Positions 9,612-19,678 of a stretch of DNA of 64,000 nt are shown here, one piece after another. A program made the translations under genes and the position numbers. Numbering within the stretch: the stretch's first letter is position 1; every line of letters begins with the position of its first letter. The stretch is from an uncultured Ectothiorhodospiraceae bacterium (lineage in GTDB: Bacteria > Pseudomonadota > Gammaproteobacteria > XJ16 > Halofilaceae), in contig CAJXKK010000002.1 in assembly GCA_913055615.1 (NCBI GenBank), forward strand, positions 1 through 64,000, in the 5' to 3' direction. The notes beneath the pieces were generated by a model. It was not told where the DNA came from. It saw only the letters and a list, made by a program, of their open reading frames with translations, and ran no database searches.

Positions 9612-12020
9612 ATGACGGAAGAAACACTGGAACAGAACATCGAGACGGTCGAGATCGAGGTCGACGGCAAGCCCGTGCGCGTGCGCAAAGGTGCGATGCT
9701 CATCGAGGCGACCGACGCGGCGGGTATCGACGTGCCGCGCTTTTGTTATCACCCCAAGCTGTCGATCGCGGCCAACTGCCGGATGTGTCTGGTCGAGGTC
9801 GAGAAGGCGCCGAAACCACTGCCCGCGTGCGCGACGCCCGTCGCGGATGGCATGAAGGTCTGGACGGGGTCCGAGCGCGCCCTCGATGCGCAACAGGGCA
9901 CCATGGAATTCCTGTTGATCAACCACCCCCTCGACTGCCCGGTTTGCGATCAGGGCGGCGAGTGTGAACTGCAGGACGTCGCGCTCGGTTACGGCGAGGG
10001 GATATCGCGTTTTACGGAGGCGAAACGCGCGGTCGCCGACGAAGACCTCGGTCCATTGATTGCGACCGACATGACCCGCTGCATCCACTGCACGCGCTGC
10101 GTGCGGTTCGGCACGGAGATCGCGGGCGTGCGTGAACTCGGCGCGACCGGACGCGGCGAGGACATGCGGATCGGCACCTACGTCGGGCGCACCGTAAGTT
10201 CGGAGATGTCGGGTAATGTCATTGACCTTTGCCCGGTAGGTGCCCTGACGAACAAGCCCGCGCGCTACACCTTCCGTCCGTGGGAACTGCAGCAGCAGCC
10301 GACCGTGTCGCCGCACGACAGCATCGGCTCGAACGTCTTCATGCATCAGCGCCGCGGACGCATCATGCGCGCCGTCCCGCGCGACAACGAACGGATCAAC
10401 GAGACCTGGATCGCCGACCGCGACCGCTACAGCTGCCACGGCCTGTATGCCGACGATCGCGTGATGCTGCCGCTGATCAAGCGTGACGGCGTATGGGAAG
10501 AGACCGACTGGGACGTGGCGCTGCCGGCGGCGGCCGAGGCCCTGCGCGGCGTCACGGCCCGGCATGGTGGCGACGGCCTGGCCGGCGTGATTTCCGGTTA
10601 CGCCACGCTCGAGGAACAGTTTCTCGGCCAGAAACTGATCCGTGGGCTGGGCAGTCCGCACGTCGATCACCGCCTGCGGCAGATCGATTTCTCCGACCAG
10701 GATCGGGCCCCCGTCATGCCGTGGCTGGGTCAATCGATCGAACAGCTCGAAGGGCTCGATGCGGCGCTGCTGGTCGGCTCGAATGTGCGCAAGGAACAGC
10801 CCATCGCGGCGCACCGGCTGCGCAAGGCGGTGCGCACGCGCGGCGCGCGCGTGAGCTTCCTGAATGCGCGTGGCTTCGACTGGCATTTCGATGTCGATCG
10901 GGAACTCGCCGTACGCCCGGATCGGATGGTGGAATCGCTGGCGGGCATCGCGGTCGCGGTGGCCGAACGCGCGGGCACCGAAATGCCATCGGATCTGTCG
11001 GGGCTCGCGGGCGAGGGCGCCCCTGACAACGATCAGCGTGCGGTGGCCGAGGCCCTGGTGGACGGCGCGTCCAGCACGGTCCTGCTCGGCAATCAGGCGC
11101 TCGGACATCCCGATCTCGCGGCCCTTCGGCGGCTCGCCGCGGCGATCGCCGCGATGGCGAGCGCCCGGTTGGGTTATCTGCCCGAATACGGCAATGCCGC
11201 CGGCGCCTGGCTTGCCGGGTGCGTGCCGCATCGTGGCCCGGCCGGGCAGTCGGTGGAGCGCACGGGTGCCACGGTGGCGGATCTCTGGTCGACGCCGAAA
11301 CCCGGTTATCTGCTGCTCGGCGTGGAACCCGAGTTCGACAGCGTCGAGGCCGCGGCCGCGAAGGCCGCGCTCGATGCGGCCGAGTCGGTGGTGGCGATCG
11401 CGCCGTTCACCAGCGACGCGTTGCTGCAGTATGCGGATATTATCCTGCCCGGGACGACGTTCGCCGAGACCGACGGCACCTTCGTCAATGCGGAAGGGCT
11501 GTGGCAGAACTTCAGCGCGGCCGGCACGCCGCCCGGCGAATCCCGGCCGAACTGGAAGATCCTGCGGGTGCTGGGCAATGAACTCGGACTCGCCGGTTTC
11601 GATTACCACGCCGCCGCGGAAGTGCGACGGGAGCTCAAGGGGCTCTGCCGAGACCTCGCGCTCGATAACACAGTGCCGGCGGGTGGCGCTGCCCCGAGCG
11701 GGGCGCGGCCGCGCGCGGGTCTGATCCGCTTCGGCGATGTCCCCATGTATTCGGTGGACCCGCTGGTGCGCCGTTCGCAGCCTTTGCAGGAGGCGGCCGA
11801 TGCCGGGCGTCCGATCGCGCGGATCGCGTCGGCCGACGCCGAGCGCCTCGGCCTCACGGATGCGGGGCGGGTGACCGTGCGCGCGGGCGAGCGGAGCTGC
11901 GTGCTCGATCTGCTGGTCGATGCCCGGATCCCGGACGGCTGCGTCTGGATCCCGCAGGGTCTGGAAACGACCGCGGCGCTGGGCCCGGTGTTCGGCGCCG
12001 TGGAACTGGAGCGGGCATAA
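9612..12020 (+). CDS. nuoG: NADH-quinone oxidoreductase subunit G
   Basis: 75-kDa-type iron-sulfur subunit. It has 802 residues. N-terminal 2Fe-2S ligands are Cys45, Cys56, Cys59 and Cys73. The His-ligated cluster N5 uses His105, Cys109, Cys112 and Cys118. A further 4Fe-4S site has Cys156, Cys159 and Cys162 (CIHCTRC), completed in IDLCPVGAL. From about residue 220 it is a molybdopterin-oxidoreductase-like domain, divergent and without an obvious cofactor site, as usual in NuoG. The ribosome site is weak (GTGAG). Confidence 0.96.
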   Translation: MTEETLEQNIETVEIEVDGKPVRVRKGAMLIEATDAAGIDVPRFCYHPKLSIAANCRMCLVEVEKAPKPLPACATPVADGMKVWTGSERALDAQQGTMEFLLINHPLDCPVCDQGGECELQDVALGYGEGISRFTEAKRAVADEDLGPLIATDMTRCIHCTRCVRFGTEIAGVRELGATGRGEDMRIGTYVGRTVSSEMSGNVIDLCPVGALTNKPARYTFRPWELQQQPTVSPHDSIGSNVFMHQRRGRIMRAVPRDNERINETWIADRDRYSCHGLYADDRVMLPLIKRDGVWEETDWDVALPAAAEALRGVTARHGGDGLAGVISGYATLEEQFLGQKLIRGLGSPHVDHRLRQIDFSDQDRAPVMPWLGQSIEQLEGLDAALLVGSNVRKEQPIAAHRLRKAVRTRGARVSFLNARGFDWHFDVDRELAVRPDRMVESLAGIAVAVAERAGTEMPSDLSGLAGEGAPDNDQRAVAEALVDGASSTVLLGNQALGHPDLAALRRLAAAIAAMASARLGYLPEYGNAAGAWLAGCVPHRGPAGQSVERTGATVADLWSTPKPGYLLLGVEPEFDSVEAAAAKAALDAAESVVAIAPFTSDALLQYADIILPGTTFAETDGTFVNAEGLWQNFSAAGTPPGESRPNWKILRVLGNELGLAGFDYHAAAEVRRELKGLCRDLALDNTVPAGGAAPSGARPRAGLIRFGDVPMYSVDPLVRRSQPLQEAADAGRPIARIASADAERLGLTDAGRVTVRAGERSCVLDLLVDARIPDGCVWIPQGLETTAALGPVFGAVELERA

Positions 12021-12026
12021 GCGATC

Positions 12027-13058
12027 ATGATGGAATCCATTGCCGCAATGTGGTCCGCACTGCCCGAATTGTTGCGGGTCTCGCTGGTGATTCAGGGCAA
12101 GATCCTGCTCATCATCGTCCCGGTGATGCTCTCGGTCGCGTATCTGACCTACGCCGAACGCCGCGTGATCGGGTACATGCAGCGCCGGCGCGGGCCGAAT
12201 CGGGTGGGTTATTACGGTCTGCTGCAGCCGATCGCCGACGGGCTCAAGCTGCTGTCGAAGGAGGTGATCCTCCCGACCAACGCCAACCGGTTCCTGTTCC
12301 TGCTGGCGCCGATCCTTTCAATCGGGCCGGCGCTGGCGGCCTGGGCGGTGATCCCTTTCTCCGAGGGCTGGATCCTCGCGGATATCGACGCGGCGCTGCT
12401 GTATGTGCTCGCGTTGACGGCGATCGGGGTTTACGGCGTGATCATCGCCGGTTGGGCCTCGAATTCGAAATACGCCTTCCTCGGTGCGATGCGCTCGGCC
12501 GCGCAGATGGTCTCTTATGAGATCGCCATGGGGTTCGCCCTGGTGGGTGTGCTGATGGCGGGCGGGAGCCTTAACCTCGGCGCGATCACGCAGGCGCAGG
12601 AGGGCGGGCTGTTCTCCTGGTTCTGGCTGCCGCTGCTGCCGCTGTTCGTGGTGTATTTTATCGCCGGGGTGGCCGAAACGAATCGGCTGCCGTTCGATGT
12701 CGCCGAGGGCGAGTCGGAAATTGTCGCCGGTTTCCACGTCGAATACTCCGGCATGGCGTTCGCGATCTTCTTCCTCGCCGAATACGCGAACATGATCCTG
12801 ATCGCCGCGCTCGCCGGGGTGTTGTTCCTGGGCGGCTGGCAATCGCCGTTCCCGGACGGAACAGATGGCCTGCACTGGTTCCTGGTCAAGACGGCCGTGA
12901 TGGCGTTCTTCTATCTCTGGTTCCGGGCCACGTTCCCGCGCTACCGCTACGACCAGGTCATGCGGCTGGGGTGGAAGGTTTTCATCCCGGTCACGATTAT
13001 CTGGATTTTCGTCGAGGGGGTCATGGCCTGGTTCCAGGTCGGCCCGTGGTCCGTATGA
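12027..13058 (+). CDS. nuoH: NADH-quinone oxidoreductase subunit H
   Basis: Membrane subunit at the junction of the two arms that forms the entry to the quinone chamber. It has 343 residues and about eight hydrophobic helices. Signatures are [19 protein letters not shown] near residues 43-61 and [15 protein letters not shown] in the charged loop. Two adjacent ATGs (12027 and 12030) could serve as start. It begins 6 bases after nuoG. Confidence 0.97.
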   Translation: MMESIAAMWSALPELLRVSLVIQGKILLIIVPVMLSVAYLTYAERRVIGYMQRRRGPNRVGYYGLLQPIADGLKLLSKEVILPTNANRFLFLLAPILSIGPALAAWAVIPFSEGWILADIDAALLYVLALTAIGVYGVIIAGWASNSKYAFLGAMRSAAQMVSYEIAMGFALVGVLMAGGSLNLGAITQAQEGGLFSWFWLPLLPLFVVYFIAGVAETNRLPFDVAEGESEIVAGFHVEYSGMAFAIFFLAEYANMILIAALAGVLFLGGWQSPFPDGTDGLHWFLVKTAVMAFFYLWFRATFPRYRYDQVMRLGWKVFIPVTIIWIFVEGVMAWFQVGPWSV

Positions 13059-13101
13059 TGACCGACTGCAGTAACCGGATCGGTCGGGAGGAGTCGCGCA
13101 G

Positions 13102-13590
13102 ATGAGTGCGATCTCGCGTTTTTTCAAATCGTTCCTGCTGTGGGAGCTGCTCAAAGGCATGCGCCTGACGGGGCGGAATTTCTTCTCCCGCAAGGTGACC
13201 ATCGCCTATCCGGAGGAGAAGACGCCGAAATCTCCCCGGTTCCGTGGGCTGCATGCCCTGCGCCGGTATCCCAATGGCGAGGAACGCTGTATCGCCTGCA
13301 AGCTGTGCGAGGCCGTGTGCCCCGCGCTTGCGATCACGATCGAGTCGGAGGAGCGCGACGACGGAACGCGCCGAACGACGCGCTACGACATCGACCTGTT
13401 CAAGTGTATCTACTGCGGCCTGTGCGAGGAGTCCTGTCCGGTGGATGCGATCGTGGAAACGAGTATCCACGAGTACCATTTTGAACAGCGGGGCGAGCAG
13501 ATCATCACCAAGCCGGAACTGCTCGCGATCGGTGACAAATACGAAGAGATGATCGCGGCGGACCGCGCTCTCGACGCCCCCTACAGGTAA
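13102..13590 (+). CDS. nuoI: NADH-quinone oxidoreductase subunit I (two 4Fe-4S)
   Basis: TYKY-type ferredoxin subunit passing electrons to N2 in NuoB. It has 162 residues. Two classic C-x2-C-x2-C-x3-C sets occur: Cys63/66/69/73 and Cys102/105/108/112. The N-terminal amphipathic helix ([16 protein letters not shown]) lies along the membrane. A strong GGGAGGAG ribosome site precedes the ATG. The 43-base gap after nuoH holds nothing else. Confidence 0.97.
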   Translation: MSAISRFFKSFLLWELLKGMRLTGRNFFSRKVTIAYPEEKTPKSPRFRGLHALRRYPNGEERCIACKLCEAVCPALAITIESEERDDGTRRTTRYDIDLFKCIYCGLCEESCPVDAIVETSIHEYHFEQRGEQIITKPELLAIGDKYEEMIAADRALDAPYR

Positions 13591-13596
13591 GCGGCG

Positions 13597-14211
13597 ATGC
13601 CAGTGGAACAGATCACATTCTGGATTTTCTCGGCGATCATGATCGCGTCGGCGCTGCGCGTGATCACCGCCCGGAATCCAGTGCACTCGGTCCTCTTTCT
13701 GGTGTTGACCTTCTTCACGGCCGCCGCACTGTGGCTGCTCCTGGAGGCCGAATTCCTGGGCATCGTGCTGGTGCTGGTCTATGTCGGCGCGGTGATGGTG
13801 CTGTTCCTGTTCGTGGTCATGATGATCGATGTCAACATCGCGCCGCTGCGTGAGGGTTTCGTGCGATTCCTGCCGCTCGGGGCGCTCGTCGGGATCGTCA
13901 TGGTGGCGGAGCTCGTCCTGATCGTGGGACCGCGCTATTTCGGCAGCGACCGCTATGAGGCGCCGCCCTCCGCGCCCGCGGACTACAGCAATACCGAGGC
14001 GCTGGGCCGCCTGCTGTACAGCGAGTATCTCTACCAGTTCGAGATCGCCGCCTTCATCCTGCTGGTGTCGATCATCGCCGCGATCACGCTGACCATGCGC
14101 AAGCGCCCGGAAACGACGAAATACCAGACCCCGGGTAACCAGGTGCGCGCGGACAGGGCCGATCGCCTGCGCGTGGTCCGGATGGACAGCGAGCGGCGCG
14201 AGCGTCCGTAA
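13597..14211 (+). CDS. nuoJ: NADH-quinone oxidoreductase subunit J
   Basis: Membrane subunit of the proton-pumping arm. It has 204 residues and five predicted hydrophobic helices (about 2-22, 28-48, 50-75, 90-110 and 140-162). The conserved YVGAVMVLFLFVVMM segment forms the helix with the flexible pi-bulge region. A cytosolic tail of about 40 charged residues (KRPETTKYQ... to RRERP) is longer than in E. coli NuoJ. It starts 6 bases after nuoI. Confidence 0.95.
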   Translation: MPVEQITFWIFSAIMIASALRVITARNPVHSVLFLVLTFFTAAALWLLLEAEFLGIVLVLVYVGAVMVLFLFVVMMIDVNIAPLREGFVRFLPLGALVGIVMVAELVLIVGPRYFGSDRYEAPPSAPADYSNTEALGRLLYSEYLYQFEIAAFILLVSIIAAITLTMRKRPETTKYQTPGNQVRADRADRLRVVRMDSERRERP

Positions 14212-14219
14212 GAACAGCC

Positions 14220-14249
14220 GCCCACCGGCGGCGCATCGTGATGGTGGGC
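14220..14249. repeat. Inverted repeat in the nuoJ-nuoK spacer
   Basis: GCCCACC (14220-14226) and GGTGGGC (14243-14249) form a 7-bp inverted repeat with a 16-base loop, just after nuoJ. It lies in a 126-base spacer, the only long gap inside the nuo operon. No T-run follows. It could be a processing or stability hairpin. Confidence 0.4.
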
Positions 14250-14337
14250 CGGGCGTGCGGGGCGGACCCGTCGTACGCCATAACCACAATAATCCCGGTA
14301 TGCGTCGACGCGCGCCGGTCGGGAAGGAGCAGGCGAG

Positions 14338-14643
14338 ATGATCCCGCTTTCACACTATCTGATCCTCGGCGCCGTGCTGTTCGCTATCAGCATGGCCGGT
14401 GTCTTCATCAACCGTAAAAACGTCATCATCCTGCTGATGTCGATTGAGTTGATGCTGCTGGCCGTGAACATGAATTTCGTCGCGTTCTCGCATTTCCTCG
14501 GAGACCTGTCCGGCCAGATCTTCGTGTTCTTTATCCTGACGGTTGCCGCCGCGGAGGCGGCGATCGGTCTCGCCATACTGGTGGTGCTGTTCCGCAACCG
14601 GGGCACGATCAACGTGGCCGACCTCGACACGATGAAGGGCTGA
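14338..14643 (+). CDS. nuoK: NADH-quinone oxidoreductase subunit K
   Basis: Small membrane subunit (101 residues, MrpC-like) with three helices. The two membrane glutamates used in proton translocation are present: Glu37 ([10 protein letters not shown]) and Glu73 ([11 protein letters not shown]), equivalent to E. coli Glu36 and Glu72. A strong GGAAGGAG ribosome site sits 9-16 bases upstream. It is unusual only in the 126-base gap before it; nuoL begins 4 bases after its stop. Confidence 0.97.
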   Translation: MIPLSHYLILGAVLFAISMAGVFINRKNVIILLMSIELMLLAVNMNFVAFSHFLGDLSGQIFVFFILTVAAAEAAIGLAILVVLFRNRGTINVADLDTMKG

Positions 14644-14647
14644 AGCG

Positions 14648-16603
14648 ATGGAATCGGTCTATCTCGCCATTCCCCTGTTCCCGCTCGCGGGTGCGATCAT
14701 CGCGGGCCTGTTCGGCCGCCAGATCGGCCGTGTGGGTGCGCATACGGTCACCATCGGCGCGGTCGCCATTTCCTTCGTGCTCTCGGTGATCGCCTTCTGG
14801 CACATCGTGTTCGGGGGTGGGGCCGTCTACAACGAGTCGGTCTATACGTGGATGGTGAGCGACGGGATCACCTTCGAGATCGGGTTCCTGGTCGATCGCC
14901 TGACCGTGCTCATGATGACGACGGTTACCAGCGTCTCGCTGATGGTGCACATCTACACCATCGGCTATATGCACGAGGACCCCGGATATCAGCGCTTCTT
15001 CAGCTACATCTCGCTGTTCACGTTCGCGATGCTGATGCTCGTGATGGCGAACAATTTCATGCAGCTGTTTTTCGGCTGGGAAGCGGTCGGTGTGGTGTCG
15101 TACCTCCTGATCGGGTTCTGGTACACGCGTGAATCGGCGATTTTCGCGAACCTCAAGGCGTTCCTCGTCAACCGCGTGGGCGATTTCGGATTCCTGCTCG
15201 GGATCGGCGCGATCCTCGCCTGGACCGGGACGCTCGACTACGCGGCGGTGTTCGCCCAGGCCGGCGATCTCGCCAATGCCCGGATCGAACTCTTCGACGG
15301 GGCGCCGTGGTCCGTGGCCACTGTCGCCTGTCTGCTGCTGTTCGTCGGCGCGATGGGCAAATCCGCGCAGGTGCCGCTGCATGTCTGGCTGCCGGACTCG
15401 ATGGAGGGCCCCACGCCGATCTCCGCGCTCATCCACGCCGCCACCATGGTGACCGCGGGCATCTTCATGCTCGCGCGCATGTCGCCGCTGTTCGAGATGT
15501 CCGAGACCGCGCTGTCCTTCGTGCTCGTGATCGGCGCGATCACCGCTCTGGCGATGGGTCTGGTGGGTATCGTGCAGCACGACATCAAGCGGGTGGTCGC
15601 GTATTCGACGCTTTCGCAGCTCGGTTACATGACCGTGGCGCTGGGCGCGTCGGCATACTCGGCGGCGATCTTCCATCTGATGACGCATGCGTTCTTCAAG
15701 GCCCTGCTGTTCCTCGGGGCCGGCTCCGTGATCATCGCCATGCATCACGAGCAGGATATGCGCCGGATGGGTGGCCTGCGGCGCTACATGCCGATCACCT
15801 ACATCACGGCCGTGATCGGCTCGCTCGCGCTGATCGGGTTCCCGGGTTTCTCCGGGTTTTTCTCCAAGGACGCGATCATCGAGGGCGTGCATTACTCGGG
15901 GATACCCGGGGCCGGTTTCGCCTACTGGTGCGTCCTGATCGGCGTGTTCGTCACTGCCCTGTATACGTTCCGGATGCTGTTCCTGACGTTCCATGGTGAG
16001 CCGCGTATGGACGAGCACACCCGCGAGCATCTCCACGAGACGCCGCTGGTCGTGACCATCCCGCTGATCCTGCTCGCGATCCCGTCGGTCATCATCGGTG
16101 CCTGGACCATCGGCCCGCTGCTGTTCGGTGGCTGGTTCGGCGAGTCGATCCTCGTGCTGCCGGAGCACGACGTGATGGCGAAGCTCGGGGAAGGCTTCCA
16201 TGGCTGGTGGGGCTTTATCATCCACGGCTTCCAGGGGCCGGCCGTGTATCTGGCGCTCGCGGGTGTCGTAGTGGCCTGGTACGTCTGGATCCGCCGCCCG
16301 GATCTGGCCGACCGGGCGGCCGAACGGCTGCGCCCGGTGCACCGGATCCTCGAGAAGAAATACGGCTTCGATGAACTCTACCAGACCGTATTCGCCGATG
16401 GCGGGCGACGCCTGGGCGGCGTCCTGTCGCGGGTGGGCGATCAGCGCATCATTGACGGCTGGGTCGTCAACGGTGCCGCGCGCCTGGTCGGGCGCGGTGC
16501 CGGCCTGATGCGCCATCTGCAGAGCGGCTACCTGTACCACTACGCCTTCGCGATGATCCTCGGCGTGCTCGTCGCGCTCAGCTGGGTCGTGCTGAGCGCC
16601 TGA
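14648..16603 (+). CDS. nuoL: NADH-quinone oxidoreductase subunit L
   Basis: Distal antiporter-like proton-pumping subunit, with a long lateral amphipathic helix at its C-terminal end. It has 651 residues and many hydrophobic helices. The family signature AQVPLHVWLPDSMEGPTP, with HAATMVTAG after it, marks the antiporter core. ATLSQLGYM and FSKDAII are further conserved segments. The C-terminal part (from about residue 530) carries the lateral-helix sequence and a last membrane segment. Confidence 0.97.
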   Translation: MESVYLAIPLFPLAGAIIAGLFGRQIGRVGAHTVTIGAVAISFVLSVIAFWHIVFGGGAVYNESVYTWMVSDGITFEIGFLVDRLTVLMMTTVTSVSLMVHIYTIGYMHEDPGYQRFFSYISLFTFAMLMLVMANNFMQLFFGWEAVGVVSYLLIGFWYTRESAIFANLKAFLVNRVGDFGFLLGIGAILAWTGTLDYAAVFAQAGDLANARIELFDGAPWSVATVACLLLFVGAMGKSAQVPLHVWLPDSMEGPTPISALIHAATMVTAGIFMLARMSPLFEMSETALSFVLVIGAITALAMGLVGIVQHDIKRVVAYSTLSQLGYMTVALGASAYSAAIFHLMTHAFFKALLFLGAGSVIIAMHHEQDMRRMGGLRRYMPITYITAVIGSLALIGFPGFSGFFSKDAIIEGVHYSGIPGAGFAYWCVLIGVFVTALYTFRMLFLTFHGEPRMDEHTREHLHETPLVVTIPLILLAIPSVIIGAWTIGPLLFGGWFGESILVLPEHDVMAKLGEGFHGWWGFIIHGFQGPAVYLALAGVVVAWYVWIRRPDLADRAAERLRPVHRILEKKYGFDELYQTVFADGGRRLGGVLSRVGDQRIIDGWVVNGAARLVGRGAGLMRHLQSGYLYHYAFAMILGVLVALSWVVLSA

Positions 16604-16640
16604 TGCCTGACAAGAATACGACGAACGGGACAACCGCGTA

Positions 16641-18146
16641 ATGTTTGCCGACTGGCCACTGCTGAGCCTCTCCATCTGGCTGCCCATCCTCGGGGGCGTG
16701 ATCGTACTCATGTCCGGCGAACAGGGTGCGCGCCGGCTCGCGTTGCTGTTCGCGATCGCCACGTTCGCGGTGACCATCCCGCTCTATACGGGCTTCGATA
16801 CCACGACGCAGGCGATGCAGTTCCGTGAATTCCTGCCATGGCTGCCGAGTTTCAATATCAATTATCACCTCGGCATCGACGGCATCTCGCTGCCCCTGAT
16901 CCTGCTGACGAGTTTCATCACGATCCTGGTCGTGATCGCCGGCTGGGGCTCGATCGAGAAGCGCGTGTCGCAGTACATGGCGTCATTCCTGATCCTCGAA
17001 GGTGTGATGATCGGCGTGTTCGCCGCCCTCGATGCGGTCCTGTTCTATGTGTTTTTCGAGGCGCAGTTGATCCCTATGTTCCTGATCATCGGGGCGTGGG
17101 GCGGGCCGAATCGCGTGTACGCGACCCTGAAGTTCTTCCTGTACACGTTCCTCGGCTCGGTGCTGATGCTGGTCGCGCTGGTCTATCTCTATTACCAGTC
17201 GGGTACGTTCGATCTGCAGGAGCTGCACCTGGTGCGGCTGTCGATGACCGAGCAGATCTGGATCTTCCTGGCCCTGTTCCTGGCCTTCGCGGTCAAGATA
17301 CCGATGTGGCCGGTGCATACCTGGCTGCCGGACGCGCACGTAGAGGCGCCGACCGGTGGTTCCGTTATCCTGGCCGCTATCATGCTGAAGATGGGGGGCT
17401 ACGGCTTCCTGCGGCTGAGCCTGCCGATCGCCCCGGATGCGGGCCATGAGCTCGCCGGGCTGATGATCGCCCTGTCACTGATCGCCGTGGTGTATATCGG
17501 TTTTGTGGCGCTGGCGCAGAAGGATCTGAAGAAACTCATCGCATACTCGTCGATCTCGCATATGGGATTCGTGACCCTGGGGACGTTCATCGTCTTCCTG
17601 CTGGTGGCGGAATCGCCGGATGCCGCCGGCGCGCGCCTGGGGGTCGAGGGCGCGATCGTGCAGATGGTGTCGCATGGCCTGATCTCGGCCGCGCTCTTCC
17701 TCTGTGTGGGCGTGCTCTACGACCGGATGCATACCCGGATGATCGCGGACTATGGCGGGGTCGTGAACGCCATGCCGGTGTTTGCGTCGTTCCTGGTGCT
17801 GTTCGCGCTCAGTAACGCGGGGCTGCCGGGGACGTCGGGTTTCGTCGGCGAGTTTATGGTGATCCTGGCGACGTTCCACGCCAATTTCTGGCTGGCCGCA
17901 CTGGCGGCGCTGACCCTTATCCTGGGCGCCGCCTACACGCTGTGGATGGTCAAACGGGTGGTGTTCGGGCCGGTGGCGAATGAGAACGTCGGCGCCCTGC
18001 GCGATATCGGGCCGCGCGAGTTCGTCGTGCTCGGGCTGCTGGCCGTGACGGTACTCGGGCTGGGGCTTTGGCCGGCACCGCTGGTCGAGGTCATGCACCC
18101 GGCCGTAGACAAGCTTATTGCGCAGGTCGCGCAATCCAAACTCTGA
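16641..18146 (+). CDS. nuoM: NADH-quinone oxidoreductase subunit M
   Basis: Antiporter-like proton-pumping subunit. It has 501 residues. The signature WPVHTWLPDAHVEAPT lies near residue 225, followed by the GSVILAAIMLKMGGYG helix; the KKLIAYSSISHMGF segment is typical. The start ATG at 16641 has only a weak ribosome site, so translation may depend on coupling. nuoL lies 37 bases upstream and nuoN 17 bases downstream. Confidence 0.97.
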   Translation: MFADWPLLSLSIWLPILGGVIVLMSGEQGARRLALLFAIATFAVTIPLYTGFDTTTQAMQFREFLPWLPSFNINYHLGIDGISLPLILLTSFITILVVIAGWGSIEKRVSQYMASFLILEGVMIGVFAALDAVLFYVFFEAQLIPMFLIIGAWGGPNRVYATLKFFLYTFLGSVLMLVALVYLYYQSGTFDLQELHLVRLSMTEQIWIFLALFLAFAVKIPMWPVHTWLPDAHVEAPTGGSVILAAIMLKMGGYGFLRLSLPIAPDAGHELAGLMIALSLIAVVYIGFVALAQKDLKKLIAYSSISHMGFVTLGTFIVFLLVAESPDAAGARLGVEGAIVQMVSHGLISAALFLCVGVLYDRMHTRMIADYGGVVNAMPVFASFLVLFALSNAGLPGTSGFVGEFMVILATFHANFWLAALAALTLILGAAYTLWMVKRVVFGPVANENVGALRDIGPREFVVLGLLAVTVLGLGLWPAPLVEVMHPAVDKLIAQVAQSKL

Positions 18147-18163
18147 ACGGGAACGGCATAGCG

Positions 18164-19594
18164 ATGACAAGTCAGTTTCTGCCGCTGCTACCGGAGATCA
18201 CGCTGGCCATCGGCGCGTGCGTCGTGCTCGTCGTCGATCTGTTCGTTCCCGCCGAGCGCCGGGATACGACGTACCTGCTCGCGCTCGCGGCACTGGTGGC
18301 GACTCTGGTCGCGACGGTCGTCGGTCAGCCTGACGGGGTACGCATCCTCTTTGGCGGGTCGTACATCGCGGATCCAATGAGCCGTCTGCTGAAGCTGGCC
18401 GTGATCGTACTCACGTTCTTCGTGTTCGTTTACTCGCGCCCATACCTCGCGGGGCGCGGGCTGTATAACGGCGAGTTCTTTGCGCTGGGGCTGTTCGGTC
18501 TGCTCGGCATGCTGATCATGATCTCGGGTTATAGCATGCTGACCGTCTACCTCGGGCTCGAACTGCTTTCGCTCTGCCAGTACGCGCTGGTCGCCTTCAA
18601 CCGGGACTCGCCGCGGGCGAGCGAGGCGGCGATGAAGTATTTCGTACTGGGCGCGTTCGCCTCGGGGATGCTGCTGTACGGGATGTCGCTGATCTACGGG
18701 CTGACCGGCTCGCTCGAGGTGATCGAGATCCACAATTACCTGATCCGCAATGGCGTGGATCAGATCGGGGCGCTGCTCGGGCTGATATTCATCATTGTCG
18801 GCCTGTCGTTCAAGCTCGGCGCGGTGCCGTTTCACGCGTGGGTCCCGGACGTGTACGAGGGCGCGCCGACCGCGGTGGCGCTGTACATCGCCTCGGCCCC
18901 GAAAGTGGCGGCTTTCGCCCTGTTCATGCGCATGCTGGCCGAGGGCCTGGGTGTGCTCCAGGCCGACTGGCAGGTCATGCTGGCCGTCCTCGCGGTGCTC
19001 TCGTTGGTACTGGGCAACGTCGTGGCCATCGCCCAGACCAACCTCAAGCGCATGCTGGCATACTCCACGATCTCCCATGTGGGGTTCATTCTGCTGGGGA
19101 TCCTGGCGGGCACCGCACAGGGTTATTCGGCGGCGATGTTCTACGTGATCTTCTACGCCATGGTCACGGCGGGGGCGTTCGGCATGATCATCCTGTTGAG
19201 CCGGCGCGGGCTCGAGGCGGAACAGCTCGAGGACTTCCGCGGCCTCAACGCGCGCAGCCCCTGGTTCGCCCTCATGATGCTGTTCATCATGTTCTCGATG
19301 GCGGGCGTGCCGCCGTTCGCCGGTTTCTACGCCAAGCTCTCGGTGCTGCGGGCGGTCGTCCAGGTCGATGAGATCTGGCTCGCCATCGTAGCGGTCGTGT
19401 TTTCGGTCGTCGGGGCATTCTACTACCTGCGGGTCGTCAAGCTGATGTACTTCGACGAGCCCGTGGAGACCGGGGCTTTCCAGGAGGGTGGCGGGCTGCG
19501 CGCGGCGCTGTCGGTCAATGGGCTGTCGATGCTCGCCCTGGGCCTGTACCCGGCCGCGCTGATGTCGTGGTGTGTCGCCGCGGTGTCCTGGTGA
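18164..19594 (+). CDS. nuoN: NADH-quinone oxidoreductase subunit N
   Basis: Third antiporter-like proton-pumping subunit and last gene of the operon. I use ATG 18164 (476 residues, MTSQFLPLLPEITLAIGA); the frame is open back into nuoM, but that part has no family match. The signature FHAWVPDVYEGAPT is near residue 222, and LKRMLAYSTISHVGF near 290. No clear terminator is seen after the stop; about 40 bases later comes a separate tRNA promoter. Confidence 0.96.
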   Translation: MTSQFLPLLPEITLAIGACVVLVVDLFVPAERRDTTYLLALAALVATLVATVVGQPDGVRILFGGSYIADPMSRLLKLAVIVLTFFVFVYSRPYLAGRGLYNGEFFALGLFGLLGMLIMISGYSMLTVYLGLELLSLCQYALVAFNRDSPRASEAAMKYFVLGAFASGMLLYGMSLIYGLTGSLEVIEIHNYLIRNGVDQIGALLGLIFIIVGLSFKLGAVPFHAWVPDVYEGAPTAVALYIASAPKVAAFALFMRMLAEGLGVLQADWQVMLAVLAVLSLVLGNVVAIAQTNLKRMLAYSTISHVGFILLGILAGTAQGYSAAMFYVIFYAMVTAGAFGMIILLSRRGLEAEQLEDFRGLNARSPWFALMMLFIMFSMAGVPPFAGFYAKLSVLRAVVQVDEIWLAIVAVVFSVVGAFYYLRVVKLMYFDEPVETGAFQEGGGLRAALSVNGLSMLALGLYPAALMSWCVAAVSW

Positions 19595-19636
19595 CCGGTC
19601 GTTGCCCGCTCCCGGCCGTCTTCAGGGCGAAAGGGG

Positions 19637-19665
19637 TTGCGTTGTGGCGGTTCGGTAACTAGAAT
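19637..19665 (+). promoter_or_regulatory. Sigma-70 promoter for initiator tRNA and rimP-nusA operon
   Basis: TTGCGT (19637-19642), a 17-base spacer and TAGAAT (19660-19665). The predicted start point would be only a few bases before the tRNA. This is the only good promoter seen between nuoN and rimP. Confidence 0.65.
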
Positions 19666-19678
19666 CCGCTCTTGCGGT

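Noticed and set aside
9153-11609. Long open frame on the minus strand opposite nuoF-nuoG (over 800 codons)
   Set aside because: It is antisense to two conserved complex I genes, lacks a ribosome site and has no recognisable domain. Such frames arise from high GC at third codon positions.
14609-16777. Long minus-strand open frame opposite nuoL
   Set aside because: Low-complexity His/Arg/Glu-rich composition typical of a shadow frame; nuoL on the plus strand is fully conserved.
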